NCBI RefSeq assembly: GCF_001591145.1
Contig: NZ_BCUF01000004.1
Location: 1 to 64,000 of the forward strand
Length of the DNA: 64,000 bases
Direction: 5' to 3'
From: Vibrio harveyi NBRC 15634 = ATCC 14126 = KCTC 12724
Lineage (GTDB): Bacteria > Pseudomonadota > Gammaproteobacteria > Enterobacterales > Vibrionaceae
Shown here piece by piece: positions 21,257 to 31,048 of this stretch (its first letter is position 1; each line of letters opens with the position of its first letter). A program made the position numbers and the translations under genes. Under the pieces are notes generated by a model. It was not told where the DNA came from, made no database searches, and worked only from the letters and a program-made list of their open reading frames with translations.

Positions 21257-22120
21257 TTAACCCAGATTCTCCAAGCCCCACTTATATAAAGCATTCTTCT
21301 TCAAACTGTAGATTTCAGCGGCAAGCGCAGCGGCTTTCTTCAATGGTAACTCTTTAGTCAAGATGCCCAATGTACGCGTCGCTTCATCAGGTAGGCTCTC
21401 TTCCGTTGAATCTCGGTGACCATGAATCAGCAATACCATCTCACCACGTTGTTGGTTATCGTCACTCTTCACCCACTCAATCAACTCACCAAGAGGCATT
21501 CCTTGAATAGTTTCAAAGGTTTTGGTTAGTTCACGAGCCAATACCACTTCACGTTCTGGACCAAGAACGTCTAACATATCTTGTAGAGAGTCTAAAATAC
21601 GATGCGGAGATTCGTAGAAGATACAAGTACGTTCAACAGAAGCAATCTCCAAGAACTTGTCTTTACGACCTTTACTTTTCGGTGGTAAGAAGCCTTCGAA
21701 ACTGAATCGGTCAGATGGTAGACCTGAAGCACTTAACGCAGTGATGACCGCACACGCACCAGGAAGAGGCACAACTCTTACGCCCGCTTGACGACATTTT
21801 GTCACCAAATGGTATCCTGGATCGCTTATTAGCGGCGTACCAGCGTCAGAAACCAATGCGATAGACTGACCTGACAGTAGCTTTTCAACTAGAACTTGTG
21901 CTTTTTGTTGCTCGTTGTGATCATGCAGCGCAAAAGTTTTGGTTTGGATATTGAAGTGAGACAGTAATTTGCCTGTATGTCGAGTATCCTCAGCGGCAAT
22001 GATGTCCACATTCGACAGAACTTCGATAGCACGTTGAGTGATATCCGCTAAATTTCCGATTGGAGTCGGTACGATGTATAGAGTTGGCCCCTCATTCGGC
22101 AACTTATTTTTATCTGTCAT
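21257..22120 (-). CDS. rsmI: 16S rRNA 2'-O-methyltransferase RsmI
   Basis: RsmI (YraL) methylates the 2'-O of cytidine 1402 in 16S rRNA, the same base that RsmH methylates on N4. Both enzymes are encoded within 1 kb here, on either side of rnpB. The 287 residues show the tetrapyrrole-methylase fold: [11 protein letters not shown] at the start, [25 protein letters not shown] and YESPHR. It is divergent from lpoA, with a 68-base intergenic region containing a 16-base perfect palindrome. Confidence 0.97.
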   Translation of the reverse strand: MTDKNKLPNEGPTLYIVPTPIGNLADITQRAIEVLSNVDIIAAEDTRHTGKLLSHFNIQTKTFALHDHNEQQKAQVLVEKLLSGQSIALVSDAGTPLISDPGYHLVTKCRQAGVRVVPLPGACAVITALSASGLPSDRFSFEGFLPPKSKGRKDKFLEIASVERTCIFYESPHRILDSLQDMLDVLGPEREVVLARELTKTFETIQGMPLGELIEWVKSDDNQQRGEMVLLIHGHRDSTEESLPDEATRTLGILTKELPLKKAAALAAEIYSLKKNALYKWGLENLG

Positions 22121-22155
22121 TTGTTTACCATCACTTCAACGATTAATATAGAGAC

Positions 22156-22171
22156 AATTTTGTACAAAATT
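22156..22171. promoter_or_regulatory. Perfect 16-bp palindrome between rsmI and lpoA
   Basis: AATTTTGTACAAAATT is an uninterrupted palindrome in the middle of the divergent intergenic region. The position fits an operator acting on one or both genes. The factor is unknown and the AT-rich content means promoter elements could overlap it. Confidence 0.4.
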
Positions 22172-22188
22172 ATAGAGAACTCACGGCA

Positions 22189-24000
22189 ATGATGAACCAT
22201 AAGAGACTCAGTGTACCACGCTTACTCACTCCTGTTGCACTGGCAATTACGCTCGCCGCCTGTTCTTCAGGTCCGCGACAACCAGATAGCGTAGATATTA
22301 CACTTGAGCCGACACAGTCTGTTCAGAACTACATGATTCAAGCTGATAGCACCGAAGGTAGCCTACAAAACGACTGGTTGATCATGGCAACCAAAGCGGC
22401 AATCCAAGCAAATGAGTTAGACCAAGCTGAGCTGTTAATCAAACGTCTTTCTCGTCAGCAACTGAGCGAAGTTCAACAGGCTGAGTGGCAATTGGCTCGT
22501 GCGACCTTACAGCAAAAGCAAGGTAAATACTCACAATTGCTGCAAGGGCTGAACTTTAAACCTTGGTGGAAACTGCCAAGCGAACAGTGGAAAGACTACT
22601 ACGAGTTGCGCGCGGACGCTTACCAAAGCTTAAACCAACCGTTTGAAGCAAACCGCCAATTGGTAGCCGAAGGCCAATACGCGTCATCAGCAGAGCAACG
22701 TGAGATCTCTAGCCGTATTTGGATGAACTTCGGCAGTTACTCTGAAAATGAACTGACGGCATTGCAAACTGAACCAAGCGAAGACGTACTAGATGGTTGG
22801 CTACAATTAGCGATCTATGCAAAAACGTTATCGAGCAATATTCCTCAGCTTAAAAACACGCTTGAGCACTGGTTAAGTGAAAACCCTTCACATCCAGCAG
22901 CGGTTTATACTCCTGCAGAAATTCAAAACATCCTCTCGTTAGAGATTGTGAAACCAAACAACACAGCGCTTCTGTTACCGCTAACGGGTAAATTTGCTCC
23001 GCAAGCACAACTGATCCGCGATGGTTTCATCTTTGCGATGATGAACGACCAAGCACGAGATCCAAGTGCGACGCTGACGGTAATTGATACACACGCTTAC
23101 AGCGCCGATCAAATCAAACAGCGCTTAATCAATGAGAACATCGATTTTGTCGTTGGTCCTCTACAAAAAGAAAACGTAGAGAAGCTACAAGCGACATTAG
23201 ACGGTTCCGAAACTGGCGTAAAAATTCCAACGTTGGCACTCAACATTCCAGAAGAAGTGCAAGCTGGCACAGACATGTGTTACCTAGCACTTTCTCCAGA
23301 GCAAGAAGTTGCACAGGCAGCCAAGTACCTATTCAGTCAAGGCTACCAATTCCCAATGATCTTAGCGCCAAACGGAGCTTATGGTCAGCGTGTTGTTGAA
23401 GCGTTTAATGAAGAGTGGAGCAAATACAGCTCAAACAAAGTTGCGACTAGTTACTTTGGTGATAAACGCCAACTGCAAAAGAACATTAATGGTGTATTTG
23501 GCTTACAAGAGAGTCAGCAACGCATCGCACAAATGCAGTCTCTGATGCGCATCTCTTTAGAGAGCCAACCTCGTAGTCGCCGTGATGTGGATGCGGTATA
23601 TATTGTCGCACGCAGTTCCGAACTGACGTTGATCAAGCCATTTATCGAAGTCGCGATTAACCCAGATGCAAAACCACCTAAGTTGTTCTCTAACTCTCGC
23701 AGTAACAGTGGTGGCGCAACTTACGAAGATCTATCAGGTGTGGCGTACAGCGACATTCCGATGTTAATCAATCCAGATCCAACCATCGCGACACAAATGA
23801 ATGAGCTATGGCCAGATCAATCCAATATGGAAAAACGCTTAGAAGCATTAGGTATGGACGCATACAAACTGCTTGGTGAGTTACCGCAAATGAAGTTACT
23901 ACCGGGCTACTCAGTTGATGGTCAAACAGGTGTATTAAGTATCAACAACAACTGTGTAGTACAACGTGAGTTAGACTGGGCCGAGCGTGGGGCTCTTTAG
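22189..24000 (+). CDS. lpoA: Outer-membrane lipoprotein LpoA (PBP1A activator)
   Basis: LpoA is an outer-membrane lipoprotein that reaches through the periplasm and stimulates the peptidoglycan synthase PBP1A. The 603 residues begin with a signal peptide ending in the lipobox LAAC (lipidated C25). A helical, TPR-like N-terminal domain follows, then a C-terminal domain resembling type 1 periplasmic binding proteins (from about NTALLLPLTGKFA onward). Two adjacent ATG codons (22189, 22192) could start it; the choice does not affect the mature protein. It overlaps yraN by 14 bases. Confidence 0.95.
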   Translation: MMNHKRLSVPRLLTPVALAITLAACSSGPRQPDSVDITLEPTQSVQNYMIQADSTEGSLQNDWLIMATKAAIQANELDQAELLIKRLSRQQLSEVQQAEWQLARATLQQKQGKYSQLLQGLNFKPWWKLPSEQWKDYYELRADAYQSLNQPFEANRQLVAEGQYASSAEQREISSRIWMNFGSYSENELTALQTEPSEDVLDGWLQLAIYAKTLSSNIPQLKNTLEHWLSENPSHPAAVYTPAEIQNILSLEIVKPNNTALLLPLTGKFAPQAQLIRDGFIFAMMNDQARDPSATLTVIDTHAYSADQIKQRLINENIDFVVGPLQKENVEKLQATLDGSETGVKIPTLALNIPEEVQAGTDMCYLALSPEQEVAQAAKYLFSQGYQFPMILAPNGAYGQRVVEAFNEEWSKYSSNKVATSYFGDKRQLQKNINGVFGLQESQQRIAQMQSLMRISLESQPRSRRDVDAVYIVARSSELTLIKPFIEVAINPDAKPPKLFSNSRSNSGGATYEDLSGVAYSDIPMLINPDPTIATQMNELWPDQSNMEKRLEALGMDAYKLLGELPQMKLLPGYSVDGQTGVLSINNNCVVQRELDWAERGAL

Positions 24001-24355
24001 TAAGCGACAAATCGGCAATCAATACGAAACCCTGGCGAAGCGATATTTGCAGCGTCAGGGTTTGCGCTTTTTAGATCAAAACTTCCTAACGAAAGTCGGC
24101 GAAATTGATTTAATTTTCCAACAAGGTGAAACTATCATCTTTGTTGAGGTCAAATATCGTAAGAATGATGCTTTTGGCTCTGCAGCAGAAATGGTCACCT
24201 ACGCAAAAATGCGTAAACTAGTCAAAACAGCTCAAATTTGGCTAAGCCAGCAAAAATGCTCGGCACACACTATCGATTATCGGTTTGATGTTATTGCCAT
24301 TCACGACAGTGGTCGAGACATCAACTGGATACAAAATGCAATCTCTGAAGGATAA
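23987..24355 (+). CDS. yraN: YraN family (UPF0102) predicted endonuclease (GTG start)
   Basis: This 122-residue protein belongs to UPF0102, which has a restriction-endonuclease-like fold. The conserved core is visible as GEIDLIF followed by FVEVKYR, giving the D, E-x-K set of acidic and basic residues typical of that fold. Its cellular role is not established. The start is a GTG inside the end of lpoA, in another frame, so translation is coupled to lpoA. It lies 3 bases before diaA. Confidence 0.9.
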   Translation: MGLFSKRQIGNQYETLAKRYLQRQGLRFLDQNFLTKVGEIDLIFQQGETIIFVEVKYRKNDAFGSAAEMVTYAKMRKLVKTAQIWLSQQKCSAHTIDYRFDVIAIHDSGRDINWIQNAISEG

Positions 24356-24949
<594 letters not shown>

Positions 24950-24971
24950 TTGAAATTGAGAGTTTAGAAAT

Positions 24972-25613
24972 ATGATACGTAGTCTTGTCATTTTATTTGC
25001 AGCACTCAGCATGAGTGGCTGTGCGGGTTTGTTTATTGCAGGGGCAGCAACTACTGCCAATATCGTTACAGATACACGTACAACCAAAGAAATTTGGCAA
25101 GACAACAACATCGAATTTGAAGTTGCAGCGATTGGCAATAAAGCACCATTCAAAGGAAAAGCTCGCGTCGTTGCGAGTTCATACAATGGGACTGTTGTAT
25201 TAATGGGGCAAGCCCCAACTCGCGAACTGATTAATGAGTTTGAACGTCGAGCTCGTGCTGTAAGTGGTGTGAAAAATATCCATAACCAGATCAAACAAAA
25301 AGAACCATTGAGCGTAACTCAAATCAGCAACGATAGCTGGATCACCACCAAGGTTAAATCAGCATTACTGACTGATAGCGAGTTAAATGGCATCAAAGTA
25401 AAAGTGATTACTGAAGACAGCGATGTATTCTTGTTTGGTTACGTCACGCCACAACAAAGCGATCGAGCAACAGAGATTGCACGTAATATCTCAGGCGTAA
25501 AACAAGTGATTAAAGGCTTCCAATATGGTGATGAAAAGCCATTAAAAGTGGAAGAACCAGAAACAACACAGCCTGAAGCAACAGTCACTGAATTAGGCTC
25601 TCAAGTGAACTAG
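24972..25613 (+). CDS. dolP: Outer-membrane lipoprotein DolP (two BON domains)
   Basis: DolP (YraP) is a division-associated outer-membrane lipoprotein that supports envelope integrity. The 213 residues start with a signal peptide and lipobox (SMSGC, C17). Two BON domains follow, roughly at 45-115 and 125-195. The last 20 residues are Pro/Glu/Thr-rich. It is the final gene of the lpoA operon and ends before a bidirectional terminator shared with sspB. Confidence 0.93.
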   Translation: MIRSLVILFAALSMSGCAGLFIAGAATTANIVTDTRTTKEIWQDNNIEFEVAAIGNKAPFKGKARVVASSYNGTVVLMGQAPTRELINEFERRARAVSGVKNIHNQIKQKEPLSVTQISNDSWITTKVKSALLTDSELNGIKVKVITEDSDVFLFGYVTPQQSDRATEIARNISGVKQVIKGFQYGDEKPLKVEEPETTQPEATVTELGSQVN

Positions 25614-25648
25614 CTAGACAGTTGTTTAATACAACTTAGCAGATAATA

Positions 25649-25678
25649 AAAAAGCAGCGTGGGCACGCTGCTTTTTTT
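25649..25678 (+). terminator. Bidirectional terminator between dolP and sspB
   Basis: An AAAGCAGCGT/ACGCTGCTTT stem with a four-base loop is flanked by A and T runs on both sides. Its T tract runs into the last codon of sspB on the other strand: the sspB stop is at 25678-25680. Confidence 0.85.
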
Positions 25679-26157
25679 TATTTGATAACTCGTAAGCTTG
25701 GTCTGCCTTTCGGACGAGGAGCTTCTTCCTCTTCAGACTCCGAGTCCATGACTTCTGAATCATCACTCACGGTAGTAAAAGTTGGTGACTGTTCTTCTTC
25801 AACAATCCCTTCTTCTTCGATATGAGTGTACGCTTCTTCAGGTTCAAACATGGTGCCAGCACCATTCTCTCGAGCGTAAATCGCTTGTACCGCATAAACC
25901 GGTACGATCACTGAATGAGGTCGACCACTAAAACGAGCATGGAAGGTAATCGCATCATTACCCAACTCAAGTTGACCAACAGCACGTGGAGCAATATTCA
26001 AGATGATTTGACCATCTTGAATAAACTCAACTGGTACACGCACACCCGGCATCGTTGCATCAACCACCAAGTGAGGAGTTAAGTCGTTGTCTACCAACCA
26101 ATCGTAAAATGCACGAAGCATATACGGACGGCGAGCAGTCATTTTTGCAATATCCAT
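25678..26157 (-). CDS. sspB: ClpXP adaptor SspB
   Basis: SspB binds the ssrA tag on proteins released from stalled ribosomes and delivers them to ClpXP. The 159 residues have the folded substrate-binding domain (about 1-115, starting MDIAKMTARRPYMLRAF), an acidic Glu/Ser-rich linker, and the C-terminal ClpX-binding tail (RPSLRVIK). It follows sspA by 19 bases, in the same operon as in E. coli. Confidence 0.96.
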   Translation of the reverse strand: MDIAKMTARRPYMLRAFYDWLVDNDLTPHLVVDATMPGVRVPVEFIQDGQIILNIAPRAVGQLELGNDAITFHARFSGRPHSVIVPVYAVQAIYARENGAGTMFEPEEAYTHIEEEGIVEEEQSPTFTTVSDDSEVMDSESEEEEAPRPKGRPSLRVIK

Positions 26158-26176
26158 AACGTGTTATCTAAATCGC

Positions 26177-26812
26177 TTAGCGAACTAGGCGCATTTCACG
26201 TTCAGCTTCAGTTAGAGAAGCAAGGAATGAATCACGCTCAAATACGCGGTTCATGTAAACTTTGATCTCTTTTGAACCAGGACCTACAAGGTCGATACCT
26301 AGTTGAGGCAGACGCCACAATAGTGGAGCTAGGTAGCAGTCGATTAGGCTGAACTCTTCGCTCATGAAGTATTCGTATTCAGCAAAGATTGGCGCTAGAG
26401 TCAGAAGATCGTTACGTAGTTTAGTACGTGCTTTTTCTGATTCTTCCGCGTTACCCTTAACAACTTTTTCAGCTAGTGAGTACCAGTTGCGTTCAATACG
26501 GTACATCATCAAACGGCTGTTACCACGAGCAACTGGGTAAACAGGCATTAGAGGTGGATGAGGGAAACGCTCGTCCAAGTACTCCATGATGATTTTTGAA
26601 TCGTAAAGAGCTAGCTCACGGTCCACAAGAGTTGGTACTGATTTGTATGGGTTCAGTTCCACAAGCTCAGCAGGAAGGTTAGCTTCATCAACAAGCTCAA
26701 CTTCAACACTTACGCCTTTTTCAGCTAATACGATGCGAACCTGATGGCTATACAAATCTGATGCACTTGAGAAAAGAGTCATCACAGAACGTTTATTGGC
26801 AGCTACAGCCAT
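26177..26812 (-). CDS. sspA: Stringent starvation protein A
   Basis: SspA is a GST-fold protein that associates with RNA polymerase in starvation and stationary phase. The thioredoxin-like N-terminal half and the helical C-terminal half (ERFPHPPLMPVYPVARG, SLIDCYLAPLLWRLPQLGI) are nearly identical to E. coli. The frame extends five residues upstream, but the ATG at 26812 (MAVAANKRSV) has a GGAGG site and matches the E. coli start, giving 211 residues. petABC separates it from rpsI, unlike in E. coli. Confidence 0.97.
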   Translation of the reverse strand: MAVAANKRSVMTLFSSASDLYSHQVRIVLAEKGVSVEVELVDEANLPAELVELNPYKSVPTLVDRELALYDSKIIMEYLDERFPHPPLMPVYPVARGNSRLMMYRIERNWYSLAEKVVKGNAEESEKARTKLRNDLLTLAPIFAEYEYFMSEEFSLIDCYLAPLLWRLPQLGIDLVGPGSKEIKVYMNRVFERDSFLASLTEAEREMRLVR

Positions 26813-26840
26813 GGAGCCCTCCAGCACACTTACAAATAAA

Positions 26841-26867
26841 AATAATGGAGGCTAAGCCTCCATTATT
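26841..26867 (-). terminator. Terminator of the petABC operon
   Basis: A 12-base stem (AATAATGGAGGC with GCCTCCATTATT) and TAA/TTA loop, followed on minus by TTTTATTT, lies about 45 bases past the petC stop and just before sspA. Confidence 0.8.
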
Positions 26868-26908
26868 CGTCAATTAAAATTGGGAATTAGCACGGTATGA
26901 TAGCACAA

Positions 26909-27646
26909 TTAATGCACATCACGCCAATACTCTTTCTTGAGCATCACGACAACAATTGTTAGTAGAACGAGGAAGCCCATCACCCACCAACCAAGCGCAT
27001 GACGCTCTAGTTGAACTGGGTCGCCTGAGTAAACTAGGAAGTTAACTAGGTCACCAACCGCTTTGTCATATTCGCCAGAGCTTAGCTCACCAGTACCGTC
27101 TGTTTCAGTACCTACAACGACCTGAACTTCCTCACCATCAACCACTTTCGTGCCGTAGACTGGAGTAGGAATGCCTTGAAGCTCTTCAAGTACATGTGGC
27201 ATACCAACGCTTGGGAATACAATGTTGTTCACACCAAACGGACGTGATGGGTCAACATAGAAAGAGCGTAGGTAAGTGTACAGCCAATCTGCACCACGAA
27301 CTCGAGCAACAAGAGTTAGATCCGGTGGCGGAGCACCAAACCAATCACCAGCTTGCTTTGCAGGCATTGCGTTCACCATAAGGTCACCAATTTTCGCTTC
27401 AGGGTCGAAAATCAGGTTTTCCTTCATTAGGTCAACAGGAATATCCAAGTCTGTTGCCACTCGCTCGTAACGCTGGTATTGCGTTGAGTGACAAGCAAAA
27501 CAGTAGTTCATGAATAGCTTCGCGCCGTTTTGTAGCGAAGCTTTATCCGATAGATCCACGCTCGCTTTGTCTAGCGGTACGTTGGCACCCGCTGCCATCG
27601 CAAGAGATGGCAACATAGCAAATAGAATTACAATCCACTTCTTCAT
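26909..27646 (-). CDS. petC: Ubiquinol-cytochrome c reductase, cytochrome c1 subunit
   Basis: Cytochrome c1 accepts electrons from the Rieske centre and passes them to soluble or membrane cytochrome c. The 245 residues start with a Sec signal peptide (about 1-19). The heme c site is C49-F-A-C52-H53. A C-terminal transmembrane anchor (about 218-237) is followed by a short basic tail. The ATG overlaps petB by 4 bases. It belongs to the three-gene bc1 operon. Confidence 0.96.
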   Translation of the reverse strand: MKKWIVILFAMLPSLAMAAGANVPLDKASVDLSDKASLQNGAKLFMNYCFACHSTQYQRYERVATDLDIPVDLMKENLIFDPEAKIGDLMVNAMPAKQAGDWFGAPPPDLTLVARVRGADWLYTYLRSFYVDPSRPFGVNNIVFPSVGMPHVLEELQGIPTPVYGTKVVDGEEVQVVVGTETDGTGELSSGEYDKAVGDLVNFLVYSGDPVQLERHALGWWVMGFLVLLTIVVVMLKKEYWRDVH

Positions 27647-28908
27647 TTGAATGTCACCCTCTCTGGTAATGGTTTGGTCGCTTCATTTTTGCTGTAGAAG
27701 AACAGCAGGACAAAGAACATGAAGTAACACAAGCTAAAGATCTGAGACAAAAGCGTGTACAGCGGCGTTGCCGGTAGTGCACCCAAAATACCCAGAGCGA
27801 TAAAGGCGATAGTGAACTGAACAATATTCAATAGGTGAATTTTGCTGCGGTAACGGTAAGAACGAACTTTACAACGATCCAACCAAGGTAGAACAAACAG
27901 TACTGCAATTGACGCACCCATTAGGATTACACCCAATAGCTTGTCTGGAACCGCACGTAAGATTGCGTAGAATGGTGTGAAGTACCAAACAGGAGCGATA
28001 TGCTCAGGTGTCTTCAGTGGGTTTGCAGCTTCAAAGTTAGGTGGCTCAAGGAAGTATCCACCCATTTCTGGGTTGAAGAACAGCACATAACAGAAGAAGA
28101 ACAAGAAACCAGCCACACCAACTAGGTCCTTAACCGTACCGTATGGATGGAAAGGAATCGAATCGATGATGTCGTATTTCTTCGTGTAGTAATCGTGGAA
28201 CTTGAACTGTGTTTCGTAATCGTCGCCCATTGAGCCTTTTGGTAGCTTAGTCTCGATACCATCCGGGTTGTTAGAGCCAACTTCGTGTAGTGCCAATACG
28301 TGCAGAACAACAAGAAGAAGTAGAACGATAGGCAGCGCAATAACGTGTAGTGCGAAGAAACGGTTTAGCGTTGCACCTGAGATGATGTAGTCACCACGGA
28401 TCCAAAGCGTTAAGTCATCGCCAATAACAGGAATCGCACCAAATAGAGAAATGATTACCTGAGCACCCCAGTATGACATCTGACCCCATGGTAATAGGTA
28501 ACCCATGAAAGCTTCAGCCATTAGAACCAAGAAGATCAACATACCGAAGATCCAAAGTAGCTCACGAGGTTTTTGGTATGAACCGTAAATCAGACCACGG
28601 AACATGTGCAAGTAAACAACAACGAAAAACGCTGACGCGCCAGTTGAGTGCATGTAACGCAGCAACCAGCCGTAATCAACGTCACGCATGATGTATTCGA
28701 TAGAAGCAAACGCACCATCACCAGAAGGAACGTAGTTCATTGTTAACCAAATACCGGTTAGGATTTGGTTAACCAGTACCAACATTGCCAGAGAACCGAA
28801 AAGGTACCAAAAGTTGAAGTTCTTAGGCATTGGGTATTCAGACAAATGCTTTTTATAAGCATTCATCGCGGGAATTCGTTTTTCAACCCAGTCTAGTAGT
28901 GCTTGCAT
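27643..28908 (-). CDS. petB: Ubiquinol-cytochrome c reductase, cytochrome b subunit
   Basis: Cytochrome b carries the two b hemes and the quinol oxidation and reduction sites of complex III. The 421 residues contain eight or more hydrophobic helices. The heme-ligand histidine pairs are visible in RYMHSTGASAFF/VVVYLHMFRG and FFALHVIALPI/LLVVLHVLALHEVGSNNP. The PVWYF motif is the bacterial form of the conserved PEWYF quinol-site loop, with Val in place of Glu. That substitution is unusual enough to note. It overlaps petA by one base. Confidence 0.95.
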   Translation of the reverse strand: MQALLDWVEKRIPAMNAYKKHLSEYPMPKNFNFWYLFGSLAMLVLVNQILTGIWLTMNYVPSGDGAFASIEYIMRDVDYGWLLRYMHSTGASAFFVVVYLHMFRGLIYGSYQKPRELLWIFGMLIFLVLMAEAFMGYLLPWGQMSYWGAQVIISLFGAIPVIGDDLTLWIRGDYIISGATLNRFFALHVIALPIVLLLLVVLHVLALHEVGSNNPDGIETKLPKGSMGDDYETQFKFHDYYTKKYDIIDSIPFHPYGTVKDLVGVAGFLFFFCYVLFFNPEMGGYFLEPPNFEAANPLKTPEHIAPVWYFTPFYAILRAVPDKLLGVILMGASIAVLFVLPWLDRCKVRSYRYRSKIHLLNIVQFTIAFIALGILGALPATPLYTLLSQIFSLCYFMFFVLLFFYSKNEATKPLPERVTFK

Positions 28909-29498
28909 TATGCGTCTCCCTCATCAACACCGATCATGAGCTTCGTATCACTCAAGTACATGTGCTTAGGAACCACAAGGTTCAGAGGTGCAGGAACACC
29001 TTGGAACACTCGACCAGCCATATCGAATTTAGAACCGTGACATGGACAGAAGAAGCCAGACTTAACGCCTTGAACTTGCTCAGAGAACGTGTCAGGTAGA
29101 TAGGTCGGTGAACAACCTAAGTGAGTACAGAAGCCAACTGCCACGAAATACTCAGGCTTGATCGAACGATGCGCGTTCTGAGCATAAACTGGCTGTTGTT
29201 CCATTTCTGATTGTGGGTCACGAAGCTGTCCGTCGATGTTCTTTAGGTTATCCACCACTTCTTGAGTGCGACGTACAACCCATACAGGCTTACCTTGCCA
29301 CTCAACACGAACCATCTGACCAGCTTCGATTTTACTGATATCCACTTCCACCGGTGCACCCGCAGCTTTTGCTTTGGCGCTCGGATTCCATGATTTGATA
29401 AAAGGCACGGCGACGGCAGCTGCCCCTAATCCACCAACAACTGCCGTTGTAGCGGTTAGAAAACGCCTGCGACCGTTATTTAAAGGCGCGTTGCTCAT
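28908..29498 (-). CDS. petA: Ubiquinol-cytochrome c reductase, Rieske iron-sulfur subunit
   Basis: The Rieske protein takes an electron from quinol at the bc1 complex. The 2Fe-2S ligands are C124 and H126 in CTHLGC and C151 and H154 in CPCHGS; C129 and C153 form the stabilising disulfide. The N-terminus has a twin-arginine motif (RRRFLTA, 10-16) before a transmembrane helix, consistent with Tat export of the folded cluster. The 196 residues are the usual length. It is the first gene of petABC, with a good candidate promoter at 29597-29625. Confidence 0.97.
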   Translation of the reverse strand: MSNAPLNNGRRRFLTATTAVVGGLGAAAVAVPFIKSWNPSAKAKAAGAPVEVDISKIEAGQMVRVEWQGKPVWVVRRTQEVVDNLKNIDGQLRDPQSEMEQQPVYAQNAHRSIKPEYFVAVGFCTHLGCSPTYLPDTFSEQVQGVKSGFFCPCHGSKFDMAGRVFQGVPAPLNLVVPKHMYLSDTKLMIGVDEGDA

Positions 29499-29596
29499 CC
29501 AAACATTCTCCCATTTGCTCCCTTTGGATCGTTATTATTCCGCTTATAAGAGCATGGCTAACAAATAATGAATTTAGTTCTATTTATTGGGGGGAA

Positions 29597-29625
29597 ATGA
29601 TAAAGAAAACCCTACTTTTTGACAA
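29597..29625 (-). promoter_or_regulatory. Candidate sigma-70 promoter for petABC
   Basis: On minus, TTGTCA and TATCAT are separated by 17 bases, about 100 bases upstream of the petA ATG. This gives a 5' leader of roughly 90 nt. Confidence 0.6.
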
Positions 29626-29965
29626 GATAAAGCTACCTTTTTGTAACAATTGTGAGGCAAATCGCTCACGCCGTCACAAAAGCGGCAAAATTATAAAAAA
29701 TAGATGTGATTTGTAACAAGAAAGCGAAACGAAGAATGGCTAAGAATGGGATAAAAAGCCTTGTATTCCGGCTGTTTTCAGTCGATTACATAGAAAGATA
29801 TGTCAAGAATGTGAAGGGACTCCCCACTTTTGTTATCTCCGTCTTGTAGCACGAATAAATCCAGAAAAAGTGCAGATAAAACATTCAAATGTTGCGAGGA
29901 TATTAAGTGGCGATGTGAAGTTCGATATGAAATGAAAAAACGCTTTTCCACGCGTTAGAAAAACA
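29626..29965. other. Gene-free stretch between petA and rpsI
   Basis: This AT-rich stretch holds no plausible gene. It may contain regulatory sites for petABC, such as oxygen or carbon control, but I see no clear consensus site. The terminator of rpsI follows at 29966. Confidence 0.5.
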
Positions 29966-29992
29966 AAAAGCTCGGCATATAGCCGAGCTTTG
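29966..29992 (-). terminator. Terminator of rplM-rpsI
   Basis: A 10-base stem (AAAGCTCGGC with GCCGAGCTTT) and short loop, followed on minus by TTTTGTTTTT, lies about 55 bases past the rpsI stop. Confidence 0.85.
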
Positions 29993-30045
29993 GTACACAG
30001 TATCCAGAGAAACTCTGGAACAGCATAATTTCCGATAAAAGGAAA

Positions 30046-30438
30046 TTAACGCTTAGAGAACTGTGGACGACGACGTGCTTTACGTAGACCAACTTTCTTA
30101 CGTTCAACGCAACGAGCGTCACGAGTAACGTAACCAGCTGCACGTAGAGTAGGACGTAGAGACTCATCGTACTCCATAAGAGCGCGAGTGATACCGTGAC
30201 GGATAGCACCAGCTTGACCAGAAATACCGCCACCTTTAACAGTAACGTATAGGTCTAGCTTCTCAGTTAGTTCAACTAGCTCAAGAGGTTGTTTAACAAC
30301 CATGCGAGAAGTTGGACGACCGAAGTACTCATCAAGGCTACGCTTGTTGATTACGATGTTGCCGCTGCCTGGTTTGATGAAAACACGCGCAGCTGAGCTT
30401 TTGCGACGGCCAGTGCCGTAGTATTGATTCTCTGCCAT
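30046..30438 (-). CDS. rpsI: 30S ribosomal protein S9
   Basis: S9 sits in the 30S head and its C-terminal tail reaches the P-site tRNA. The 130 residues start at [15 protein letters not shown] and end in the basic tail RRPQFSKR. The frame is open five residues further upstream, but the ATG at 30438 is the family start. It follows rplM by 15 bases. Confidence 0.98.
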   Translation of the reverse strand: MAENQYYGTGRRKSSAARVFIKPGSGNIVINKRSLDEYFGRPTSRMVVKQPLELVELTEKLDLYVTVKGGGISGQAGAIRHGITRALMEYDESLRPTLRAAGYVTRDARCVERKKVGLRKARRRPQFSKR

Positions 30439-30453
30439 TTTCGAAATCCCCAA

Positions 30454-30882
30454 TTAGATGTCTAGTACTTGTGGTTGTTGAGCAACATGGTTGTGCTCAG
30501 CGCCCGCGTAAACTTTAAGCTTACGGTACATAGCACGGCCTAGAGGACCACGTGGAAGCATGCCTTTAACTGCAAGCTCAAGAGCCATCTCAGGTTTACG
30601 ATCGATCAACTTTTCAAAAGTGATAGATTTTAGACCACCTGGGAATTCAGAGTGACGGTAGTACACTTTGTTCTTAGCTTTGTTACCAGTTACAGCAACT
30701 TTCTCAGCGTTGATAACGATGATGTAATCACCAGTGTCAACGTGAGGAGTGTATTCAGCTTTGTGTTTGCCACGTAGGCGAGATGCAATTTCACTTGCTA
30801 GACGGCCAAGAGTTTTACCCTCTGCGTCTACAACGTACCAGTCGCGTTTTACAGTTTCTGGTTTAGCAACGAAAGTTTTCAT
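30454..30882 (-). CDS. rplM: 50S ribosomal protein L13
   Basis: L13 is an early-assembling 50S protein that binds 23S rRNA. The 142 residues match E. coli exactly in length and contain the [10 protein letters not shown] and MLPRGPLGR motifs. A leader of about 160 nt separates it from a perfect TATAAT at 31049-31054. In E. coli L13 has been reported to repress its own operon by binding this leader; the leader here could act likewise but I cannot show it. Confidence 0.98.
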   Translation of the reverse strand: MKTFVAKPETVKRDWYVVDAEGKTLGRLASEIASRLRGKHKAEYTPHVDTGDYIIVINAEKVAVTGNKAKNKVYYRHSEFPGGLKSITFEKLIDRKPEMALELAVKGMLPRGPLGRAMYRKLKVYAGAEHNHVAQQPQVLDI

Positions 30883-31048
30883 GCTAATAATAACCCGTTA
30901 ATTAAAATTTAAACTTTAAAGGAACACCCAATAGTGCTCCCACACTGTCTAAGAGCCCAGTCATCACCCCTTCGAGTCGTTGGTACTCTCGACCTTCTAT
31001 GTCGAAATAACTTCGATAATCAGGTCTGCAGTAACGGTGGGTCGCAGG

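Noticed and set aside
29955-30233. A minus-strand frame overlapping the end of rpsI and its terminator
   Set aside because: It overlaps S9 in another frame and runs through the rpsI terminator.
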